Shown: positions 30,659 to 40,322, numbered from the stretch's first letter. The stretch is DNA of 64,000 bases from Azorinus chamasolen (GCA_963576725.1 OY755247.1:16184526-16248525); one strand, 5' to 3'. Numbers and translations are program-made. The notes: a model not told the origin generated them from the letters alone.

Positions 30659-30978
30659 CAGTGAATACGGTTTATAACGAGATTCGATATAACCGAATAT
30701 TCAATATACTGAGACGAATTTTGTAAACGTATACAGTAAAACGCCTCTCAAGAATTTAGACATGTTTAGGCATGTGGCTGCTTAATGCAGGATACAGTTC
30801 ATACAGAAAACTCCCTTGTATTAAGCTTCCCCTGCATTAAGCTGTCACCTGTTTTACAGACTGATATTAGTGCTAATTTGAACATCAGGTTTAGAGGGAT
30901 GTTACTGTATAAATTAATGTCCATTGCAACTTGACATTTCTAGTACAACGACACTTTCTGTGGGAACAAGGCTATCAC
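30659..30978 (-). mobile_element. family Q element Q3, hosting N7
   Basis: CAGTGAATACGGTTTATAACG and ATAACCGAATATTCAATATAC at the left; ACAACGACACTTTCTGTGGG at the right, complementing Q1. N7 lies at the same internal site as N6 in Q1. Confidence 0.7.
30732..30909 (+). mobile_element. family N MITE N7, nested in Q3
   Basis: TA-CAGTAAAACGCCTCTC to AGAGGGATGTTACTG-TA. Core GGCTGCTTAATGCAGG, with a deleted centre. Confidence 0.82.
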
Positions 30979-30979
30979 T

Positions 30980-31229
30980 TTAACTCTTTTGGCGCCAAAT
31001 TTGAAAGTGTCGTCTGCAATAATAATTTCATATTAAATAGAATTCTAAACTAAATAATAAAGATATATAAGCAAAACATTTGTTTTTAAAACCCTGTTTG
31101 CTCTGGCTGAAATAATACAGAAAGCAGTGATGTCCCAGATCAGATGCCGCCTTGAAAAGGCGGCATCTGACATGGGACTGCACTGTTTTCAATGGTGCCA
31201 ACAGGCAACATTGGCGCCGAAAGAGTTAA
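30980..31229 (-). mobile_element. family J MITE J1
   Basis: TTAACTCTTTTGGCGCC at the left; GGCGCCGAAAGAG-TTAA at the right. Hairpin GATCAGATGCCGCCTTG, centre TGAAAA, GGCGGCATCTGACATGG. It begins at the Q3 end. Confidence 0.87.
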
Positions 31230-31421
31230 GAAAGGTGAAAATCACCCTGCATAAAGCAGACATCTGTCTTAAAAAGATCTAAATCCTGCTTTACTAGACA
31301 AAGCTTCTGGTAAAGGTGCGTACCCAAATACTAAAATCGTCATTTCACCACCAAAACCTATAATGTAACACATCTTATTTGGACCTCTGCTAGAGGCTCG
31401 ATTTAGAGATGCTTTACTGCA
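31230..31421. mobile_element. family N relic N8, interrupted by G4
   Basis: AAGGTGAAAATCACCCTGC and AAATCCTGCTTTACTAGAC, then G4, then GGCTCGATTTAGAGATGC and TTTACTG. The outer parts rejoin to an N right half. Confidence 0.6.
31305..31388 (-). mobile_element. family G deletion derivative G4
   Basis: TAAAGGTGCGTACCCAAATAC and CACCACCAAAACCTATAATG, then CACATCTTATTTGGACC and TCTG. Both G ends remain but the hairpin and one arm are gone, leaving about 80 bp. Confidence 0.72.
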
Positions 31422-31667
31422 TGTTTTCTTTGGAAAGTATGAACTGTTGCGGTGTTACAGTAACCTGGTCTTATTGTTCGTTCAATACAACTGAAACCTA
31501 ATATAGCGGAGACCTTCATTATGTGGAACTCATATGCAAATACCACGTCTGTTTGGAGTTATGGTTTGTTATATTATATAAATTGTCGATCAGAACCGAA
31601 TCTGCAATTCCAAAATATACATATGGGGAAAGTAGGCCAGATAGAAATCAAACACAAGTCGGGATAT

Positions 31668-31915
31668 TTAACTCCTTCCCTTATGTAAGCGCATTTGACG
31701 CATCTGCAAACAGAGTAGACCCAGCTCAGACGGATCCTAAAGGAGCCGTCTGATCAGGGTCTGCTCTGTTTGATTATGGTGTAATATAGATCTGATTCTA
31801 CAGCTTCTGTCTGGGCCAAAATGTCCTGTGTTCATATGCCATTATAAAAAATAATCTTATTAATATTCATGACGTCATTATTTCCTACATGAATATTCAT
31901 CAGGGAAAGGGTTAA
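31668..31915 (+). mobile_element. family D MITE D14, well preserved
   Basis: TTAACTCCTTCCCTTATG to GGGAAAGGG-TTAA. Stem CCAGCTCAG faces CCTGATCAG. The right arm carries ATTAATATTCATGACG, a full TGACGTCA, and ACATGAATATTCATC. Confidence 0.92.
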
Positions 31916-31989
31916 ATTATACCTGTATCAAATCTGATCCATTTCCAGTTTTCCTTGCATCCAATTCGTTCAAGAATTTGATAAACTGT

Positions 31990-32165
31990 TGACAGAGCAG
32001 CTTCGATCCTGATGAGATTCATAAGAGAGATCAAATTATTCGGCGTCTCATTTGGATCCATATTGTCTCATCATTGTCTCATTTGGATCCAAATCGTCTC
32101 ATTGCATCCAAATCGTCTCATTTGGATCCAAATCATCTCATTTGGATCCTATTTGTTTGCAAATT
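31990..32165. repeat. H-derived ~20-bp minisatellite
   Basis: The H stem motif TCTCATTTGGATCCAAATC is repeated about five times (32045-32155) between CGATCCTGATGAG and TTTGTTTGC, the two outer stem parts. One arm of an H hairpin has apparently expanded. Confidence 0.75.
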
Positions 32166-32226
32166 ATGGTAAGGTCGTGTTTAGAAAAATCATGATTAAA
32201 CGCTTGCTTTGTTCCAGACAAATACA

Positions 32227-32660
32227 TTATGCCATAGTTTAGTGTATCATGTGTCCCTTATTGTCGCTGCCGTCAGTTTGCTTGGTCCCAGATATTATGC
32301 CATAGTTTAGTGTATCATGTGTCCCTTATTGTCGCTGCCGTCAGTTCGCTTTGTCCCAGATATTATGCAATAGGATAGCCAGAGGTCTAGATAAAATGCA
32401 TAAATTAATTTTTTATCAAGAATAACTCCTTTATTTCTCCACCAAACCCTATGTTGTTAACACTCTTAAGAATCGTCTCTACGAGACGATTCTAAAGAGT
32501 GGTAACAACATAGGGTTTGGTGGTAAAATGACGATTTTAGTATCTGAGTACGCACATTTATCGGTTGCTCTATATAGTTCGTGTATAACCTTTTAGCCTT
32601 AATTGTCGCTACCACCAGTTCGCTTTGTACCGCACATTATGCCATAGATTAGTGTATAGG
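32227..32660. repeat. 68-bp direct repeat flanking G5
   Basis: TTATGCCATAGTTTAGTGTA and TCGCTGCCGTCAGTT occur at 32227 and 32295 (offset 68). A diverged third copy (TCGCTACCACCAGTTCGC, CATTATGCCATAGATTAG) lies at 32603-32660, beyond G5. Confidence 0.82.
32380..32572 (+). mobile_element. family G element G5
   Basis: CAGAGGTCTAGATAAAATGC to ATTTATCGGTTGCTCTA. Stem CTATGTTGTTAACACTC faces GAGTGGTAACAACATAG: both arms carry the same G-to-T/C-to-A change relative to other G copies. Confidence 0.88.
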
Positions 32661-32693
32661 TTATTCCTAATGGTCGTTTTAGTTACAGTAAAA

Positions 32694-32891
32694 CCTCTCT
32701 ATAACGACCACTAAATTACACCAAGTATTTTATGTTAAAGGCATGTGGCTGCTTAAAGCAAGGTGAAAGTAAAACAGAACGCTCCTATAGCACCGTTCTG
32801 TTTTACTTTCAGCTTGCTTTAAGCAGCCATCTGCTCACAATACAAACTAATTAACAAAGTTTAATGGTCGTTAGAGAGAGGTTTTACTGTA
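32694..32891 (-). mobile_element. family A MITE A5
   Basis: TA-CAGTAAAACCTCTCTATAAC to AGAGAGGTTTTACTG-TA. The centre mutated on one side to CTCCTATAGCACC. Confidence 0.9.
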
Positions 32892-33199
32892 GTTTATAAA
32901 CTGACATAGTAGAAATGAAAATTAATATACAGTTATTTGTCGTTAGAAGCATATATTAATATAAACATTTATTTATGGCATTTTTATCCTAAATTAAGTA
33001 TTCCGGAGCATCAGGTGTGTACTGACTTTCCAGGAAGGACCTGAATTTGCAACCACATAATTTCACTCGAAGATGAAAGTATATAGTAAAACTGTATAAC
33101 ATAATGAAATTTACTTTCTGCAAAATGAAGTATAGGCTAAGAAGAACAGACAATTGCGTTATTATGCGAGACATAACTTGCCTTGTTTGAAATAGATAA
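32892..33199. other. unassigned sequence
   Basis: An 85-codon minus frame extends into C8. No protein is recognised. Confidence 0.5.
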
Positions 33200-33330
33200 G
33201 CCCATTCCCTCATATCAACGGCTTTTGACGACTCTGTAAAAGTCACTTTGTGAAACCAGCTTAAAACTACAAAATTCTAAAATAAAATCCTTTTCTCTAG
33301 TTAATGCTCCTTTTCGATAGATCCTTTTTG
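33200..33330 (+). mobile_element. family C MITE C8, hairpin deleted
   Basis: GCCCATTCCCTCATATC, GACTCTGTAAAAGTCAC and GTGAAACCAG, then TTAAAACTACAAAATTC and CTCCTTTTCGATAG. Everything from one stem foot to the other was lost. Confidence 0.8.
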
Positions 33331-33375
33331 TGATCGTTTTAGATGGGAGCTACGGTACATTTGCCAGATTTTCAG

Positions 33376-33615
33376 TTAACCCTTTCCCTGATGAATATTC
33401 ATGAATGAAATCATGAATATTAATAGGATTACTTTTTATAATGGCATATAAAAGCATGACATTTCGGCTCAGACAGAATCTGTAGAATCAGATATTACAC
33501 CATAAGCAAACAGAGCAGACCCTGATCAGACGGCTCCTTTTAGGAGCCGTTTGATATGGGTCTATTCTGTTTGCAGATGCGTCAAAATGCGCTTATACAT
33601 AAGGGAAAGGTTTAA
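33376..33615 (-). mobile_element. family D MITE D15
   Basis: TTAACCCTTTCCCTGATG, GAATATTCATGAATG, then stem GCAAACAGAGCAGACCCTG against (complement) AATAGACCCATATC. Ends AAGGGAAAGG-TTTAA. Confidence 0.88.
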
Positions 33616-33787
33616 GCGCAGAAGGGATCCCTGATAGCTTTTAATTACCTGTTGCCTGTCAAAGCACCAAAACGTGACTCTACCAGACAATCTCGTGAAC
33701 AATGGACACAGTCGGTTGCATACGGACGTCTATTACGGTTATAATTAATATTTCCTTTGCAATGAATATCAGGCATGAAAATGGGGA

Positions 33788-33975
33788 TTAATAATATAAA
33801 AACCTTCTATCTAAAGCGACCACTGAAAAACAAACTTAGTTGGGATTTTTAAGGCAGGTGGTAGCTTAATGCAGATCGAAAGTTTTACAGAAAGCTCCTC
33901 TATGAGCTCTCTGTATTACTTTCGCTCTGTTGTAAGCAGATACATTTGCTTAATTTTAAGGACTCCTGTGGCCAT
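33788..33975. mobile_element. diverged A/B-type MITE (B4)
   Basis: AAAACCTTCTATCTAAAGCG, GCAGGTGGTAGCTTAATGC and ACAGAAAGCTCCTCTATG, ending TGATCGTTATAGAATG. The left end resembles B (GCGACCACT), the right end resembles A (CGTTATAGA). Confidence 0.6.
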
Positions 33976-34060
33976 TTCTAAACTGATCGTTATAGAATGT
34001 TTCATCTGTATAAAACTAATATATGAAACCGTAAGATTTAATTAGAAAATAACAATGGGT

Positions 34061-34183
34061 CCCAGAGGTCACGATAAGATGCGTAAATTAAAACATTTTC
34101 AAAAATAACTTCTTTTTTTCTCCACAAAACCCTATGTTATGACCACTGTTTAGAATCGTCTCTTCGTCATTATCTATTGCTCT
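34061..34183 (+). mobile_element. family G element G6, right arm deleted
   Basis: CAGAGGTCACGATAAG and GTAAATTAAAACATTTTC (the empty site for L1), left hairpin arm to CGTCTCTTCG, then ATTATCTATTGCTCT. The whole right arm is gone. Confidence 0.82.
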
Positions 34184-34212
34184 AATGACCAAAAACTATA
34201 CTTATTGTGTAA

Positions 34213-34396
34213 TACAATAAAACCCCTTTAATGCGACCAGCAAAAAGGGACATAATTCACATTGGCAAAGGCAGCTGGTAGCTTAATGCAGGACGAAAGT
34301 TATGTAGAAAGCTCCTTCCTGCATTTAGCAACCACCTGCTTATAAAGATAGCAATGTTAATTCAATAAGTGGTCGCATTAGAGGGGTTTTACTTTA
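34213..34396 (-). mobile_element. family B MITE B5, half hairpin deleted
   Basis: CAATAAAACCCCTTTAATGC to TTAGAGGGGTTTTACTT. The core stops at GCAGAAAGCTCC-equivalent and jumps to TTCCTGCATTTAGC. The deletion begins at the palindrome centre. Confidence 0.82.
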
Positions 34397-34537
34397 CCTA
34401 TTTTCAACATGAGAAAAAAGGAGATAGAGTTGTAGACTGCAGCCTCATATTCTATTTCTGAGCTTGCTGTGGACTTTCTTGTGACCTATCAAGTATAACT
34501 TCAATTTTCTGTGTTTTTGTAGCTTTATTCAGGACTA

Positions 34538-35031
34538 GGCAGTTACCATGAACCTCGATATCTCGAACTCGGATAACTCGAACTTCGAGTTAACTCGGAG
34601 TTAATATTTTTGTCCTTCTAAAACTTTACAATACAGAATATGTATCACTGCGCATATCTTTAAACACGTGTAACAGCTTAACCCTTTCCCTCATATTGAC
34701 GACTTTTGACGACTATGTAAAAGTCAATCGTGAAACCATTGTGATAAATAGAGCATTTGCTCCTATAGGAGCAAATGCTCTATTTATCACGATGTTTTCA
34801 AACTACAAAATTCTAAACATTTTCCTTTCTCTAGTTAATGCTCCTTTTCGGTAGATTTATTCAAAGGGGTTGTATCTAAAAATAGCTTATGAGGGAATGG
34901 GTTAATGTAGGTCGAAAGTTATGCTGAAAGCTACTGCAGGAGCTGTGAACTTGAGAAATTATTTAGATTAGAACTCGGATGATTCGAACCTCTGTTATCT
35001 TGAAGTAATGGTCCGTCGAAATACAGCTGCA
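34538..35031 (+). mobile_element. family F element F2, interrupted by C9
   Basis: CAGTTACCATGAACCTCG, CTCGAACTCGGATAACTCG and CGTGTAACAGC, then C9 at TTAA, then TGTAGGTCGAAAGTTATGC, a collapsed centre and GATTCGAACCTCTGTTATC. F5 is the uninterrupted version. Confidence 0.82.
34678..34905 (+). mobile_element. family C MITE C9, nested in F2
   Basis: TTAA (34678-34681) and TTAA (34902-34905); CCCTTTCCCTC to GAGGGAATGGG, complete hairpin. The target is the core motif gcTTAAtgcagg. Confidence 0.93.
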
Positions 35032-35037
35032 TCTGCT

Positions 35038-35105
35038 ATTTAACTATTTACTTAATGAATATTCATGTAAGAACTGGTAAATATATTAGATGACTTTTTA
35101 TACTT
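35038..35105 (-). mobile_element. family D left-end fragment
   Basis: TTTAACTATTTACTTAATG, then AATATTCATGTAAGAAC, stops before the hairpin where B6 begins. Confidence 0.6.
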
Positions 35106-35109
35106 TATG

Positions 35110-35318
35110 TACAGTAAAACCCCGCTAATGCGACCACTTAATGAATAAACAAGGGTGCCTTTATAAGCAGGTGGTTGCTTAATGCAGGACAAAATTAATG
35201 CAGAAAGCTCCTCTAGGAGCTTTCTGCATTACTTTTGTCCTGCATTAAGCTACCACCTGCATCTAGCACCCAGAATTATACCTCTTTTAGGTGGTCGCAT
35301 TAGCGGGGTTTTACTGTA
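35110..35318 (+). mobile_element. family B MITE B6, reference copy
   Basis: TA-CAGTAAAACCCCGCTAATGC to TAGCGGGGTTTTACTG-TA. The core arms GCAGAAAGCTCCTCTAGG and mirror are perfect around the centre. It sits at the CTATTTATC point of a C element. Confidence 0.94.
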
Positions 35319-35390
35319 TTTATCACAATCGTTTCACAAAGTGACTTTTACAGAGTCGTCAAAAGTCGTCAATATCAGGGAATAGGTTAA
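35317..35390 (-). mobile_element. family C right half C10
   Basis: TATTTATCACAATCGTTTC, ACAGAGTCGTCAAAAGTC, GGGAATAGG-TTAA. The left half is absent. It ends in the TTAATTAATGCAGG site of O2. Confidence 0.82.
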
Positions 35391-35503
35391 TTAATGCAGG
35401 TCAAAACTAATACAGAAAGCTTTCTGCATTAGTTTTGCCCTGCTTTAAGCAACCATTCCTTTAATAAATAAATGAATGGTCGCTTAAGACATGTCCTTCT
35501 GTA
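35391..35503 (+). mobile_element. family O right part O2
   Basis: TTAATGCAGGTCAAAAC, short centre CAGAAAGCTTTCTG, GCTTTAAGCAACC and GGTCGCTTAAGACATG, then TCCTTCTG-TA. The part to the left of the C insertion is missing. Confidence 0.75.
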
Positions 35504-35549
35504 TTGTATGTGTCAGCAGGGATGCAATTGCAATGTCTAAAAGTGTGTA

Positions 35550-35608
35550 CCATGGTGGGACGTCCAGCGACTTAGCGTTTCATCAGTCTCCAAACTGTTT
35601 GCCATTGT
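35550..35608. mobile_element. family H relic
   Basis: GGGACGTCCAGCGACTTAGC, TTTCATCAGTCTCC and AAACTGTTTGCC keep the right H arm only. Confidence 0.45.
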
Positions 35609-35633
35609 AACTGTATATTCTATACGGACCAAC

Positions 35634-35713
35634 AGATAAAGGTGCGTACTCAAATCGTCCTTTCTCCACCAAACACTTATTGTGACTACTCGTTAAAATC
35701 GTCTCTTCGAGTG
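35634..35713 (-). mobile_element. family G fragment G7
   Basis: GATAAAGGTGCGTACTCAAA, CTCCACCAAACACTTATTG and AAAATCGTCTCTTCGAG stop at the hairpin centre. Confidence 0.65.
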
Positions 35714-36170
35714 TAATCTTGTGACATGGTATTTCACATTCTGAATTTTATGGTAATGTGATTTACAAATTTCGTAAAATTATTGGACATACATGTACCT
35801 ATGTTCTCACTTTGTTCATCAAATATGTTAAAAAAATCATTAAAAAGGGATATGATCCTATAGTACTACAACATACTGCATGTCTGGTTGTCAACCCTTT
35901 TACAGATGAAAATCACGCTGTCTTCTTTTCTTGTACGCCGACAAGAAAGGCTTAGTACTCTATGAAGACGCTCTCTTAAATCCGAAAACGTACCCTTTAT
36001 TACTTTTCTACAGTTAATCCGTTTGCAGCTCAGTCATTGAGTACAGCAGCAATAGGTGGATCCAGTTCGTTTTCGTTTTACATGTACTTTACCACTGTAT
36101 TTGCCATCGCAGTTGTTGTAGATTAGTCGTTTATTTACACTGTGTGTCCTTTAGGATGAAGATGGAATAA
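35714..36170. other. unassigned sequence
   Basis: No gene or repeat recognised. Confidence 0.5.
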
Positions 36171-36174
36171 GTAT

Positions 36175-36385
36175 GAGGTCGGGCGCCCTTAAGCCGGTTA
36201 ACCCCCCCCCCCCCCCCAATGACATTTGTCACTGACCGTTTAAAGGCGGTACGTCCATCTCCCCCATTGTTTGTTATGTCTTTGTGCGCCTCTTTTTGTC
36301 TTTCATACGCATACTGTTTTTCATCGTGATGCTATTCGGGTGGCTGTGTGTTTTGTATGTGGTGTTTCCTGTATGACTCATACAT
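36175..36385 (+). mobile_element. interspersed repeat S, copy 1
   Basis: CTTAAGCCGGTTAACCCCC with a long C run (36207-36226), then ATTTGTCACTGACCGTTT, AAAGGCGGTACGTCC and TTGTTTGTTATGTC. Copy 2 at 47310 shares TCACTGACCGTTCCAAGGCG. I recall this motif from molluscan repeats but cannot name it. Confidence 0.55.
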
Positions 36386-36399
36386 GCACTTTAACAAAG

Positions 36400-36436
36400 G
36401 CGCCAAACTGCGTCAAAATGAGGGAATGGGTTAAGC
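36400..36436. mobile_element. TTAA-family right-end fragment
   Basis: GCGCCAAACTGCGTCAAAATG then AGGGAATGGG-TTAA is a C-like terminus with no body. Confidence 0.5.
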
Positions 36437-36552
36437 GAACATTAGTTTTACAGCGGAATGTAGCATAATTCTGCTTTTTACATGAAATATTCGACTTGCT
36501 AAAATGCAATCAAAAAGTAATCAGATGCCTGGACCATATTTTATCTGATAAT

Positions 36553-36730
36553 TTTAACCCTTATCTTAATGCAAAAAAGATGTTAAAAACTCTGATATGT
36601 TACAGTTTTGACTTACTGCTGATTTGTACAAGTGTTTAAGAACTGTTGACCGAGTGTCAAACAGCTTGGATCTTGATGAGACGCTGCGTTACTGGATGTC
36701 TCATCTGGATCCAAACTGTTGTTAGTAAGA
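36553..36730 (+). mobile_element. family H MITE H6
   Basis: TTTTAACCCTTATCTTAATG, AAACAGCTTGGATCTTGATG faced by GTCTCATCTGGATCCAAAC. The inner stem is decayed (GCTGCGTTACTGGATG). Confidence 0.7.
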
Positions 36731-37089
36731 GTCAGGTCGCTTTTAGCATGCTAGAGATTGAAGTGCTTTGGGCACATATCTTAATACAATTCTAATTATT
36801 TTAATTGAAATGACACATTTTGCAATTTGAATTGAAATTATTTGAAATTCGAAGCATTTAAAGAGAAAGTTGATTTAATTGTAATTTATAAATCTGAGTG
36901 GAAATTAGTTTATCAGAATACGGTCCACAAAATATGAAGTATTGGATCGAACCAACATCTTACGACATTAAGGTGCAAATAAAACATGTGTCAGGGATGG
37001 GAAGCCAATGAACTTACCCTTTGGCCTTAGAATCGATATAACCAGAAGTTTTGCATATATTCCATCATGACTAGACAGTTATCTGCTAT
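36731..37089. other. unassigned sequence
   Basis: No repeat or gene recognised. Confidence 0.5.
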
Positions 37090-37195
37090 TTAACAGAATG
37101 TTAATGTAAAAACTTCATTCTAGATTGGATGGCTTTTACATGTGCACACAGGATATTTTGGCCATCTATGTAGTAGAAAATATAGAATCAGAATT
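37090..37195 (-). mobile_element. family D left-arm relic
   Basis: TTTAACAGAATGTTAATG, GGATATTTTGGCCATC and AATATAGAATCAG follow the D minus arm. The hairpin is absent. Confidence 0.4.
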
Positions 37196-37222
37196 GTAGT
37201 GTTTAGAGTGTGAATAAACAAT

Positions 37223-37417
37223 CAGAGGTCCAGATAAGATGCGTAAATTAGAACATTGCAAAATAATAACTTCTTTATTTCTCCACCAAACCCGATGCTG
37301 TGACCACTCATTAGAATCGTCTCGAAGAGACGATTCTAAATAGTGGTCACAATATAAGGTTTGGTGAAAAAAAATGACGATTTTAGCATTTGAGTACGCA
37401 CAGTTATCTGTAGCCCT
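37223..37417 (+). mobile_element. family G element G8, complete
   Basis: CAGAGGTCCAGATAAGATGC to AGTTATCTGTAGCCCTG. Stem GCTGTGACCACTCATTAG with centre CGTCTCGAAGAGACG. The flanks are not TA. Confidence 0.9.
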
Positions 37418-37618
37418 GAACAATGCAAAACCTGGTAAAACATCTCCGAAATGGAAGGGAAATTCTGTTTTCAGCTGCGCAAAAATGCATCTCTGTGGAA
37501 TTTGCATATCGAAAAGTTGAGTGCAAGTCCAAAAGAGACATAGTAAGCTACTAATGGTTAAGATTCTTTACAGTATTTTAAACAACATCCAGAAATGATG
37601 CCTGTAAGTAGTTTCAGT

Positions 37619-37752
37619 TACAGTTGAACGTCTATAACTCGAACTTAAAGGGATCATTCTAATCATTTTGAGATAACCTAAGTTCGAGTTATCCGATGTC
37701 CAGTCTGAATAATTTCTCAAGTTCACAGCTTAATGCAGGTCTACGGTACTTT
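37619..37752 (-). mobile_element. family F left part F3
   Basis: TA-CAGTTGAACGTCTATAAC, GTTCGAGTTATCCGATG, CAGCTTAATGCAGGTC. It is cut at GTACTTTAGCATCA, where a tandem element begins. Confidence 0.75.
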
Positions 37753-38283
37753 AGCATCACATGCTTCATCTGTAGGCAAGAGACATAACTCTGCCAAACA
37801 TTTGAACAGAATTATAGCCCTTTTTGTCTTATTTCTTTCTTTGTCTGTAGTTAAAGTCCACTTATTTACATAACCCTTTGAGATAAAGTTTCGAAATTTT
37901 ACACACTTGTCTACCATCACACGTAAGAGTATATAACGCTGCCAAGCATTTGGACATAATTGTGGCCCTTTTTATCTAAAATATTTTTTTGTTAAAGTCC
38001 ACTTATTTACATAACTCTTTGAGATAAAGCTTTGAAACTTGGAACTTGTTCACTATTTCAAGATTCATCTGTAGGCATGAATACATAACTCTGTCAAACA
38101 TTTTGACAAAATTATGATCCTTTTAAAATCAGAATGTTTTTGTTAAGGTTTTTGTATAAGTCCACTTATTTTCATAACATTTCATGAAATTTAGCTTTGA
38201 AACTTTGAAATCTTGTTTGATTTGCGATCAAGGCAGCTGAGCGGGGGTATTCCATCACCTTTAGTGACAGTTCTACATGCTAC
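37753..38283 (+). mobile_element. molluscan composite element, three ~150-bp units
   Basis: Units carry CATAACTCTGCCAAACATTT, AAAGTCCACTTATTTACATA and TTGAGATAAAGTTTCG. The end AGCGGGGGTATTCCATCACC then TTTAGTGACAGTTCTA matches the end of the 2739 element, so they share a terminus but have different internal units. Confidence 0.75.
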
Positions 38284-38314
38284 ATGTATTAGAATTTTCA
38301 GGTGTATAAATGTG

Positions 38315-38561
38315 TTAACCCTTCGCTTGCTATTCACGTCAATATACCTACCAGTAAATAATGAAGACACCTGCTGGAGCTGTCTCATCATCAGGGTCTG
38401 CACTCTTTACAAGTTGATTGTGCAACTAGTGCACTCTATAACAGTGATTGCACAGCGAAATACTTGAACACAGTGACTATATATGTAATTATACAACAGG
38501 GCATGGGTAAAGAAGGAGAAATGTACGAGCGTATTTCAAAATTCAGCAAGCGAAGGGTTAA
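38315..38561 (-). mobile_element. family I MITE I4
   Basis: TTAACCCTTCGCTTGC to GCAAGCGAAGGG-TTAA. The left stem is shortened (GAAGACACCTGCTGGAG) and ATC is duplicated on the right (CATCATCAGGG). Confidence 0.9.
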
Positions 38562-38672
38562 GTGAGTAAAGTATATGACTCTTAAACACTCGGATGCAAC
38601 TTACTCAACCTGAGATAATGCTCAAGCGCAAACTCAATGATGCTTTCAGACAATATATTATATAATAAAAAC

Positions 38673-38877
38673 TACAGTAAAGCCTCTCTATAACGGCCAC
38701 TAAATTGTGTTAATTGGTTGGTATTTAGGGCAGGTGGCTACTTAAAGCAAGGTGAAAGTAAGACAGAACGCTCCTATAGGAGCGTCCTTGTACTTTCACA
38801 TTGCTTTAAGCTGCCACCTGCCTTTAACACAAATACTTGATGTACTTTAGTGGCCGTTATAGAGAGGTTTTACTATA
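38673..38877 (+). mobile_element. family A MITE A6
   Basis: TA-CAGTAAAGCCTCTCTATAAC to AGAGGTTTTACTA-TA. GTAAGACAGAACGCTCC, centre CTATAG; the right arm lost TTCTG (GCGTCCTTGTAC). Confidence 0.88.
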
Positions 38878-39027
38878 TTGTAAATGTTTCTACAAGTTTA
38901 TCTCCAATGACTATTCCGTACCAAATTACAGTAACCAGCCAATTTGAGTAAAGTCTCGAGCTGAGAAGCTTAGTGAAAGCTAGACTAGTGGCACTGTAAC
39001 GGGAAATTTGTGAAATAGAACACAATG

Positions 39028-39290
39028 GGGTTTACCAGCGGACGCTGTCGAGCGCTTAACGAGCTCGAGTACAGTTGATCCCGGGTTCGAACCCTCTATC
39101 CCGTCGATCAATGTCCTTCAGATGAGACTTTATAAACCGAGATCCGTCTAATGTATCAGTGTTTTACATTGGGCATCTAAAAGAACCAGGGAAGTCTGTC
39201 GATCATAAGAGTAGGACATTGCTCCCGGGTTTCTCTGTATCTGCCCCTCTCTCTGGGGCTTTCAGCTAGTCCATAGTTAGTAGAAACGAA
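39028..39290 (+). mobile_element. SINE-like element with tRNA-type B box
   Basis: GTCGAGCGCTTAACGAGC and GGGTTCGAACCCTC (B box), then a body with GATGAGACTTTATAAACC, TAAAAGAACCAGGGAAG and GAGTAGGACATTGCTCC. The body resembles SINE bodies I recall in molluscs and deuterostomes. No target duplication found. Confidence 0.6.
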
Positions 39291-39604
39291 TGCTAATCAA
39301 TTTACCAACATGATTGACTATCAGATCTTACTACCTTGTCGAGGTAGTGGGGAACGTTTTTGTTCATTTGGTGAACGGTTTCATCTCTGGCAAGATTGAC
39401 AGTTTTCACGTGTGAATTGCTTTTGCATTGCTTTTGCATATGATTAGCCGAATTCCCTTGTCGCTCATTTTTGTTAAATGACCCATTTTCTCTTCAACTA
39501 TCCATCTAGTGTCTCTTCAAATTCTCTCCAATTTCTCCACTGTTAATAAGAACATGGGGACTAATTTACAATATATTACGGTCATAATTAACGTAAATCC
39601 TGAT
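39291..39604. other. unassigned sequence
   Basis: No repeat or gene recognised. Confidence 0.5.
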
Positions 39605-39856
39605 TTAACCCTTTCCTTGTTTAACATTTATTCAATTTTTTATCTCCTCATTAGTAATCACGGACAGAACCAATAAAATGGATCACGGAATGATGATTTT
39701 TTTGACGAGGATGATCGAAACGGTAAACTCAGATCTATAAAATTCCATAAGCAAACAGAGCAGACCCTGATCAGACGGCTCCTATAGGAGCCGTCTGATC
39801 TGTGTCTACTCTGTTTGCAGATACGTGAAAGGGGTTTATATGAAGGAAAAGGTTAA
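39605..39856 (+). mobile_element. family L MITE L4
   Basis: TTAACCCTTTCCTTG to GGAAAAGG-TTAA. Stem GCAGACCCTGATCAGACGG against GTAGACACAGATCAGACGG, centre CTCCTATAGGAG. The long left arm has diverged from other L copies. Confidence 0.87.
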
Positions 39857-39997
39857 TCGTTATTATCCATACAGCCGAAATTATCTCACATTCTAGTTTG
39901 CAGCAATAAAGGCTGGCTTCATCTAATAGGTTATACATGTAAAACAATCAGAACTTGAAGTTGCGGTTATCGTATGTTAGATTGAAAACCGGACGTT

Positions 39998-40124
39998 GGC
40001 TGAATTTTAGGACTTTTTACCTAATGAACAGTTTGCGCAGGCTGAATTTAAGGACTTTTTACCTAATGAACAGTTTGCGCAGGCTGAATTTAAGGACTTT
40101 TTACCTAATGAACATTTTGCGCAT
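39998..40124. repeat. 42-bp minisatellite, 3 copies
   Basis: GGCTGAATTTAAGGAC, then TTTTTACCTAATGAACAG, TTTGCGCA, at 39998, 40040 and 40082. It ends at the truncated left border of D16. Confidence 0.93.
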
Positions 40125-40322
40125 GAATCGATAACTTCGTGAATATTAATTGACATCAATTTTATAAAGTAGAATTATCAAAGGAAGTGTTGGCTTGGAA
40201 GACCATGTCAGGTCTATATAATGCCTTAAGCAAACTGAGCAGGATCTCATTAGACAGCTCCTAAATGATCTGTCTGATCTGGATCTACTCTGTTTGCAAA
40301 GGCGATAAAACATTACCTTATG
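40125..40322 (-). mobile_element. family D MITE D16, left end replaced
   Basis: GTGAATATTAATTGACATC, GCAAACTGAGCAGGATCTC, centre CTCCTAAATGATC, GATCTGGATCTACTCTG. The left terminus lies in or beyond the 42-bp repeat. Confidence 0.72.
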
